Assembly (NCBI RefSeq): GCF_040544555.1
Contig: NZ_JBEPKD010000013.1
Coordinates: forward strand, 1-64,000
DNA from: Halalkalibacter oceani
GTDB lineage: Bacteria; Bacillota; Bacilli; Bacillales; Bacillaceae_D
Direction: 5' to 3'
Length of the DNA stretch: 64,000 nt
The notes below the pieces were generated by a model that was not told where the DNA came from, made no database searches, and saw only the letters and a program-made list of their open reading frames with translations. Shown piece after piece: positions 59,317 through 64,000 of the stretch; within the stretch, counting starts at the first letter, position 1, and every line of letters begins with the position of its first letter. Made by a program: the position numbers and the translations under genes.

Positions 59317-60205
59317 GTATACAGCAAAGGTGGACTGGATTGTCGGAAGCGACTGTGATCAGCAGTTGCTTCGGCTTTTTTTACGAGAGGGGTGCCAGCT
59401 GTCGAAGCGGACGTTGGCTGATATTAAATTTAATGGAGGGCGGATTTTGCTTAATGGACGCGAAGCAACCGTCAGGGCTACCGTCTATGAAGGAGATCGC
59501 GTCACTGTTGAACTGCCGCCGGAGGAAGTTAGCCCGTCGATGCAGCCGGAGAAGCTTGAGCTGAAAATCGTTTATGAAGACAGTCATCTGCTCGTGCTGA
59601 ATAAGCCGGCCGGGATGGCGACCATTCCTTCACGCGAACACCCGAGGCATTCGCTCGCTAATGCCGTACTCGGTTATTATCAGGAAAAAGCCATCCCGGC
59701 GACGTTCCATGCTGTTAACCGGCTTGATAAAGACACATCCGGCTTGCTTGTCGTTGCCAAGCATCGTTTTGCCCACGACCGGCTCTCCAAATTGCAGCAG
59801 CAGGGGCGGCTAAAACGACGCTATCTGGCGATTGTCGCCGGTAAGCTGAGCGAGGAGCGGGGGACGATTGAGCTTCCCATCGCCAGACAGGATGACAGCA
59901 TTATCACCCGTCAAGTTGACGCGCGTGGCCAGCGGGCGATTACCCATTATGAAGTTGAGGCTTATTTGGAGCATGCGACCTTTGTCAAGATCGCGCTCGA
60001 AACGGGAAGAACACATCAAATTCGCGTTCATTTTTCTCATGTAGGACATCCGCTGCTCGGCGATGACCTGTACGGAGGCCCGGTTGAGCAGATAAAGCGG
60101 CAGGCGCTCCATTGCTACCGGCTGGAGGTGGAGCATCCATTTACGGAGGAGATTCTTGTGTTTGAGCAGCCGCTTCCCGGTGATATGAAGACGCTGCTCG
60201 GCTAG
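59309..60205 (+). CDS. yjbO: RluA-family pseudouridine synthase YjbO
   Basis: Converts uridine to pseudouridine in rRNA (RluD-like target expected, not proven). 298 residues: an S4-like RNA-binding start (KRTLADIKFNGGRILLNG, residues 32-50), the catalytic segment VNRLDKDTSGLLVVAKH (Asp near 135), and GRTHQIRVHFSHVGHPLLGD. GTG 59309 starts within the end of nadF (8-base overlap), so translation is coupled. Its last four bases overlap the convergent prpE. Confidence 0.93.
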   Translation: MNKYTAKVDWIVGSDCDQQLLRLFLREGCQLSKRTLADIKFNGGRILLNGREATVRATVYEGDRVTVELPPEEVSPSMQPEKLELKIVYEDSHLLVLNKPAGMATIPSREHPRHSLANAVLGYYQEKAIPATFHAVNRLDKDTSGLLVVAKHRFAHDRLSKLQQQGRLKRRYLAIVAGKLSEERGTIELPIARQDDSIITRQVDARGQRAITHYEVEAYLEHATFVKIALETGRTHQIRVHFSHVGHPLLGDDLYGGPVEQIKRQALHCYRLEVEHPFTEEILVFEQPLPGDMKTLLG

Positions 60206-60936
60206 TCAAAGCTGCGGAATTTTTCTTCGACAAAAGGCATCGTCGAAGGCACCTGGCATACAGTCATTTCCGGATAGCGCAGGGCGGAGAGATGCCCGCC
60301 GAAGACACAGCCCGTATCAATATTGACCGTCCGGCCGAGAAAGCGGGGCTCTCTTACCGGAGTATGACCGTAAATAATCCACGGCCCGTCCTGATGATTG
60401 ATCGCCCAATCGCGTCTGACCGGCGTGCCGTCGGGATGTGTTTCTCCTGTTACATCGCCGTAAAGGACAAACGATTTAACACGCTTGCTCGTCCGGCCAA
60501 TATCTTCAGCGCGAATGCCGGCATGAGCGATGACGACATTTCCGTGATCGAGGACGTGATAGAGCGGCGCGCTCTCCACCAATGTCATAAATTGATCGCG
60601 CACTTTCTTGTATTCCTTTTTAGAGAGAGCCTTCAGTTCGGCGACGGTTGTTTCCAGCCCGTGCCGGATTTGAACGTTGCGCCCTAGAAAATAACGATAC
60701 AGTTTATCACAGTGATTGCCTGGTACATAAAATGCCTGGCCTGCGCTCACGAGCTGACCGACGGTCGTTATGACAGTAACGGAATCGGGGCCCCGGTCCG
60801 TTAAATCCCCGACAAAAGCAAGCTTCCGCCCATCTGGATGAGCGAAGCCGTTCGCGGCATCATAGCCTAATGTTTTAAGTAGTGAAGACAATTCCTCATA
60901 ACAGCCGTGAATATCGCCAATGACATCCAGTTTCAT
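60202..60936 (-). CDS. prpE: PrpE, bis(5'-nucleosyl)-tetraphosphatase / protein phosphatase
   Basis: A metallophosphatase of 244 residues, equal to B. subtilis PrpE, which hydrolyses Ap4A-type nucleotides and, in spores, affects germination. Seen: GDIHGCYEEL (residues 6-15), GDLTDRGPDS (near 44), VPGNHCD (near 75), and a C-terminal DTGCVFGG. ATG 60936 is used after AAGGAAGGTG. Convergent with yjbO (4-base overlap), divergent from yjbQ. Confidence 0.94.
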   Translation of the reverse strand: MKLDVIGDIHGCYEELSSLLKTLGYDAANGFAHPDGRKLAFVGDLTDRGPDSVTVITTVGQLVSAGQAFYVPGNHCDKLYRYFLGRNVQIRHGLETTVAELKALSKKEYKKVRDQFMTLVESAPLYHVLDHGNVVIAHAGIRAEDIGRTSKRVKSFVLYGDVTGETHPDGTPVRRDWAINHQDGPWIIYGHTPVREPRFLGRTVNIDTGCVFGGHLSALRYPEMTVCQVPSTMPFVEEKFRSFD

Positions 60937-61047
60937 TTCCAGCACCTTCCTTCGTCAGTTTCATCATAGCGATTCGCTACGTTTTAGACAACTACCTTGT
61001 TCATGAAAAAAAGCTAATGATGAAAGGGTTTCCAAAGGGGTTGACGG

Positions 61048-61077
61048 TTGACAGCAGATCAAACAATTTCTTAAGAT
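61048..61077 (+). promoter_or_regulatory. Promoter of yjbQ
   Basis: TTGACA (61048), an 18-base spacer and TAAGAT (61072), 35 bases before the yjbQ start codon. Confidence 0.65.
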
Positions 61078-61112
61078 AGAAAAAACTATCAGAAATAATG
61101 GTAAGGGTGTGA

Positions 61113-63179
61113 ATGTGCTTGCTTTCTCAACCGGTTACGGATCCTGTATTAATTTTTGCCATTTCGATGGTGATTTTCTTATTAGCTCCCCTTTTGATGG
61201 AAAAGCTGAGAATCCCCGGCATTATAGGTTTGATTTTATCGGGAGTGGCCATCGGCCCAAATGGCTTCGGTTTGCTTGATCGCGATCCGACCATTATTTT
61301 GTTAGGCACAGTCGGCCTGCTGTATATCATTTTTATTGCCGGTTTGGAAATTGATCTGGACGGTTTTAAGAAGTATCGTACACGGAGCTTAGTATTTGGT
61401 ACTTTATCATTCACCATTCCTTTTCTTCTTGGTCTGATTGCGACTTATCTATATGGTTATACGCTTGGTGCCGCGATATTATTAGGTTCTTTGCTTGGTT
61501 CACATACGTTGCTTGCTTATCCGATCGCCAGTCGGCTTGGGATTTCGAAAAACAAGGCCGTTACTACAGCAGTCGGTGGGACGATCATGACAGATACGTT
61601 AGCCTTACTTGTGCTGGCTGTCGTTGCTGGCGCTACACAAGGGGAGCTGACGGCAAATTTTTGGTTTGTGCTGATCGTCTCACTCGGCTTATATGTAGCG
61701 GCTATTTTTATTGTCATTCCGCTTGTTGCGACCTTCTTTTTCCGGACGTTTGCCAGTGAAGGGTCATTGGAGTACATTTTTGTGATGACGATGCTGTTTG
61801 TGGCGGCTTTTTTTGCAACCGTGATCGGGCTTGAACCGATTATCGGAGCCTTTCTCGCCGGACTGGCGCTCAATCGCTTTATTTTGGAACAGGGGACGCT
61901 GATGAACCGAATTAAGTTTATCGGTAATTCGATCTTTATTCCGTTCTTTTTGCTCTCAGTCGGGATGCTGATGGATTTGCGGATTTTGTTTAACGATCCG
62001 TCCGCCTGGATCATGGCAGCGATCGTTGTCGTCCTCGTCATTACCGGAAAGTTTCTGGCGGCCTGGGTTTCAGGAAAGATCTTTCATTATTCGACGGAGG
62101 AAATTAAGCTGATCTTCGGCCTGTCGATCCCGCAGGCTGCGGCGACGCTGGCAGCGACTCTTGTCGGGTTTGACCTTGGCTTGTTTGATCAGGCGACGGT
62201 TAATGGTGTCATTGTGATGATTTTAATTACGTGTATGATCGGGCCTTATACGGTTGAAAAATTTTCGCGCATCATTGCCGTCAAGGAAGAACAGCGGCCA
62301 TATGAGCCGAATACCGCGCCGGAACGGGTCATCGTTCCGGTGGCCAACCCACAAACGATGGCCTCGCTGCTCGATTTGGCTTTTATCGTTCGCGGACCGT
62401 CCCCACAGCCGCTCTATGTGCTTGCCGTGGCCGAGGCGGGCAGGGGAGAAGCGCAGGCCCGCCTCGCTCAGGCTGAGAAGCTGCTCGAAAATGCGGTTGC
62501 GTATGCGTCGGGTGCGGAGGTGCCGGTTCACATGCTGACGAGAGCGGATTCCAATGTCACCCGCGGGATGATGAGGGCGCTTGAGGAATCACGGATTACG
62601 ACAGCGGTAATTGGCTGGAACGGTAAACTGTCAACGCCGCAAAAAATATTCGGCGGCATTCTTGATAATTTACTTGAACGTTCCACGCAGATGATTATGG
62701 TGGCAAAGCTGGGTCACTCCTTAAATACGACAAGAAGGATCGTCATTCTGATTCCGTCAGGCTTTGATCATAAGCCTGGGTATTATGAAGCGGTGCGCCA
62801 TGCTAAGCAAATCGCGAACCAGGTCGGAGCGACGATCGCCTGCTTTGTTATGAAAGATTCAATCGCTAGCTATGAAGAAAGCTTTCAGGAAGTCAGGCCA
62901 AATGTTCAGGTGTCCTGGCAGCAGTTGAGCTCATGGAATGAATGGCACGAGACATATATGCCGTTGCTCCGCCGCGATGACATCGTCGTCGTGTTCAGCG
63001 CCCGCAGAGGGACGGTCGCCTGGCATCCACAGCTGGAAAGCCTACCGAGAACACTCGCCCATTCCGGACCCGAAAGCTTTATTATGTTCTATCCGCCGGA
63101 ACCGGAGCCGGTTGATTTGCGGGGAACAAGAGGAACAGCGGTGCCGCGGACTGTCTTGGGGAAAAAGTCATATGAATAA
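61113..63179 (+). CDS. yjbQ: YjbQ, CPA2-family monovalent cation/proton antiporter
   Basis: A 688-residue antiporter. The N-terminal 390 residues hold about twelve membrane helices typical of the CPA2/KefB group (LLAPLLMEKLRIPGIIGLIL near 27, GSLLGSHTLLAYPIASRLG near 130, GLEPIIGAFLAGLALNRF near 240). The C-terminal 290 residues are a soluble region with two universal-stress-protein-like halves (ERVIVPVANPQTMASLLDLA, RRIVILIPSGFDHKPGYYEA). B. subtilis YjbQ is about 614 residues; the extra length is at the C-terminal end. The start ATG 61113 follows AAGGGTG. Confidence 0.93.
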   Translation: MCLLSQPVTDPVLIFAISMVIFLLAPLLMEKLRIPGIIGLILSGVAIGPNGFGLLDRDPTIILLGTVGLLYIIFIAGLEIDLDGFKKYRTRSLVFGTLSFTIPFLLGLIATYLYGYTLGAAILLGSLLGSHTLLAYPIASRLGISKNKAVTTAVGGTIMTDTLALLVLAVVAGATQGELTANFWFVLIVSLGLYVAAIFIVIPLVATFFFRTFASEGSLEYIFVMTMLFVAAFFATVIGLEPIIGAFLAGLALNRFILEQGTLMNRIKFIGNSIFIPFFLLSVGMLMDLRILFNDPSAWIMAAIVVVLVITGKFLAAWVSGKIFHYSTEEIKLIFGLSIPQAAATLAATLVGFDLGLFDQATVNGVIVMILITCMIGPYTVEKFSRIIAVKEEQRPYEPNTAPERVIVPVANPQTMASLLDLAFIVRGPSPQPLYVLAVAEAGRGEAQARLAQAEKLLENAVAYASGAEVPVHMLTRADSNVTRGMMRALEESRITTAVIGWNGKLSTPQKIFGGILDNLLERSTQMIMVAKLGHSLNTTRRIVILIPSGFDHKPGYYEAVRHAKQIANQVGATIACFVMKDSIASYEESFQEVRPNVQVSWQQLSSWNEWHETYMPLLRRDDIVVVFSARRGTVAWHPQLESLPRTLAHSGPESFIMFYPPEPEPVDLRGTRGTAVPRTVLGKKSYE

Positions 63180-63195
63180 GAGGCCAGTGAAGCTG

Positions 63196-63226
63196 CTGAA
63201 AAAGTGAAAATCGTATTTTTTCAGCT
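63196..63226 (+). terminator. Weak terminator after yjbQ
   Basis: CTGAAAAA (63196) pairs with TTTTTCAG (63217) around a 13-base loop; A/T-rich, so modest strength. Confidence 0.45.
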
Positions 63227-63306
63227 GTCGCTATGAATAACGGCTGTTTTACTCAAAGGAATCAATCAGTTAGTGTCGAACCTATCTATAGAACAAAAAG
63301 ATATGA

Positions 63307-63331
63307 TATAATTCTTAGTACTTGGTATTAA
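63307..63331 (+). promoter_or_regulatory. fabI -10 region with FapR operator
   Basis: TATAAT (63307-63312) is followed by TTAGTACTTGGTATTAA (63315-63331), a FapR-type dyad (TTAGTAC...TATTAA). It lies 27 bases before the fabI start, so binding would block transcription start. The arms are less perfect than at 8358. Confidence 0.8.
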
Positions 63332-63357
63332 TAACAACTCGCAATGGGGGAAAACAA

Positions 63358-64000
63358 ATGATTCAACTATCTTTAGCTGATCGTACATATGTGGTGATGG
63401 GTGTCGCGAATAAGCGCAGTATTGCCTGGGGAATTGCACAATCATTGGCGAATGCCGGCGCGCGCCTCATCTTTACTTTTGCCGGAGAACGCCTCGAGAA
63501 AAATGTCCGCGACCTTGTTGAGACACTGGAACGGGAAGATCACCTGATTTTACCGTGTGATGTGACAAACGATGAGGAAATCGAGAAAACGTTTGCGCAA
63601 ATCAAAGAGGAAGTGGGCGTCATTCATGGTCTCGCCCATTGCATCGCCTTTGCCAATAAAGAGGAACTTGAAGGTGAGTATTTGAATACGACGCGGGAAG
63701 GGTTTTTGCTAGCTCATAACATCAGTGCGTATTCGTTGACGGCTGTTGTCAAGGCAGCGCGCCCGCTCATGACGGAAGGAGGCAGCGTCGTTACTCTCAC
63801 TTACTTGGGAGGAGAACGGGTTGTCCGTAACTACAATGTTATGGGCGTCGCCAAAGCGTCGCTTGATGCAAGCGTAAAATATTTGGCCAATGATCTTGGG
63901 AAGGATAATATCCGCGTCAATATGATCTCAGCAGGCCCAATCCGCACTCTAGCCGCAAAAGGAATCGGCGGCTTCAATGATGTCTTGAAGGAAATTGAAG
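63358..64000 (+). CDS. fabI: Enoyl-ACP reductase I, 3' end outside window
   Basis: Reduces trans-2-enoyl-ACP in each fatty acid elongation cycle; target of triclosan in related bacteria. 214 codons are present; the gene runs off the window end. Seen: NAD-binding start VVMGVANKRSIAWGIAQSLA (residues 12-31), LAHCIAFANKEEL near 91, and MGVAKASLDASVKYLANDLG near 162 (the YxxMxxAK region, Tyr in NYNVMGVAK). The start ATG 63358 follows AATGGGGG. Under FapR control by the box at 63315. Confidence 0.95.
   Translation, partial: MIQLSLADRTYVVMGVANKRSIAWGIAQSLANAGARLIFTFAGERLEKNVRDLVETLEREDHLILPCDVTNDEEIEKTFAQIKEEVGVIHGLAHCIAFANKEELEGEYLNTTREGFLLAHNISAYSLTAVVKAARPLMTEGGSVVTLTYLGGERVVRNYNVMGVAKASLDASVKYLANDLGKDNIRVNMISAGPIRTLAAKGIGGFNDVLKEIE

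Overview
The window is a chromosomal segment of a low-to-medium GC, spore-forming, Bacillus-like member of the Bacillaceae. Gene order follows the Bacillus subtilis yjaU to yjbQ region: epimerase, med, comZ, fabHA, fabF, yjaZ, yjbA, trpS, yjbC, spxA, yjbE, mecA, coiA, pepF, yjbH, yjbI, cwlQ(yjbJ), yjbK, yjbL, yjbM, nadF(yjbN), yjbO, prpE, yjbQ and fabI. Ribosome binding sites are strong GGAGG types. Sporulation or germination type genes (CwlJ-like hydrolase, YGP-repeat protein) and competence genes (med, comZ, mecA, coiA) fit this assignment. I see no phage, insertion sequence, CRISPR, tRNA or rRNA.

Layout. 1-1600: a BlaI-type repressor and an M56 protease that lacks a sensor domain, transcribed leftwards behind dyad operators. 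1.8-7.1 kb: hydrolase, epimerase, prfC (inserted, opposite strand), med and comZ. 7.1-8.3 kb: small lineage-specific proteins, one built on a 12-bp tandem repeat. 8.3-10.7 kb: fabH-fabF behind a FapR operator. 10.8-21.3 kb: an insert relative to B. subtilis, with an LCP protein, a DHH-CBS-nucleotidyltransferase fusion, a CwlJ-like hydrolase divergent from a CAP-domain secreted protein, coaA and topB. 21.4-29.8 kb: an envelope-stress-like block with a TPM/coiled-coil/Gly-rich membrane protein, an AT-rich LytTR regulator plus membrane partner, PspA, and a MoxR-DUF58-membrane protein operon. 29.8-36.4 kb: small proteins, yjaZ, yjbA, trpS, a UgtP-like glycosyltransferase and a TlpA-like thioredoxin. 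36.5-41.8 kb: a CaCA cation exchanger behind a yybP-ykoY (Mn2+) riboswitch, an HD hydrolase, a hemolysin III protein, a putative glycoside hydrolase and yjbC. 41.9-46.2 kb: an RND efflux pump with its lipoprotein adaptor. 46.6-64 kb: the conserved spxA to fabI block.

How the genes fit together. The two FapR-type sites (before fabH and before fabI) tie the two ends of the window to malonyl-CoA control of lipid synthesis; cls and the glycosyltransferase also serve the membrane. SpxA lies with both of its proteolytic adaptors (MecA for ClpCP, SpxH/YjbH for ClpXP), so disulfide stress and competence control are concentrated here. YjbM (ppGpp synthetase), NadF, YjbO and PrpE form a nucleotide/RNA block. 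A Mn2+ riboswitch-linked exchanger and a TerC protein (YjbE) point to manganese export.

The most unusual non-coding material is dispersed repeats: a modular family of roughly 120 bp that ends in a long terminator-like hairpin, present in at least six full or deleted copies; a palindromic element seen twice with a compensatory base-pair change; and a nested-dyad element of the kind common in Bacillaceae intergenic regions. I did not find a clearly new defence or mobile system. The best candidates for undescribed biology are the TPM-LytTR-PspA-MoxR block and the terminator-carrying repeat family.
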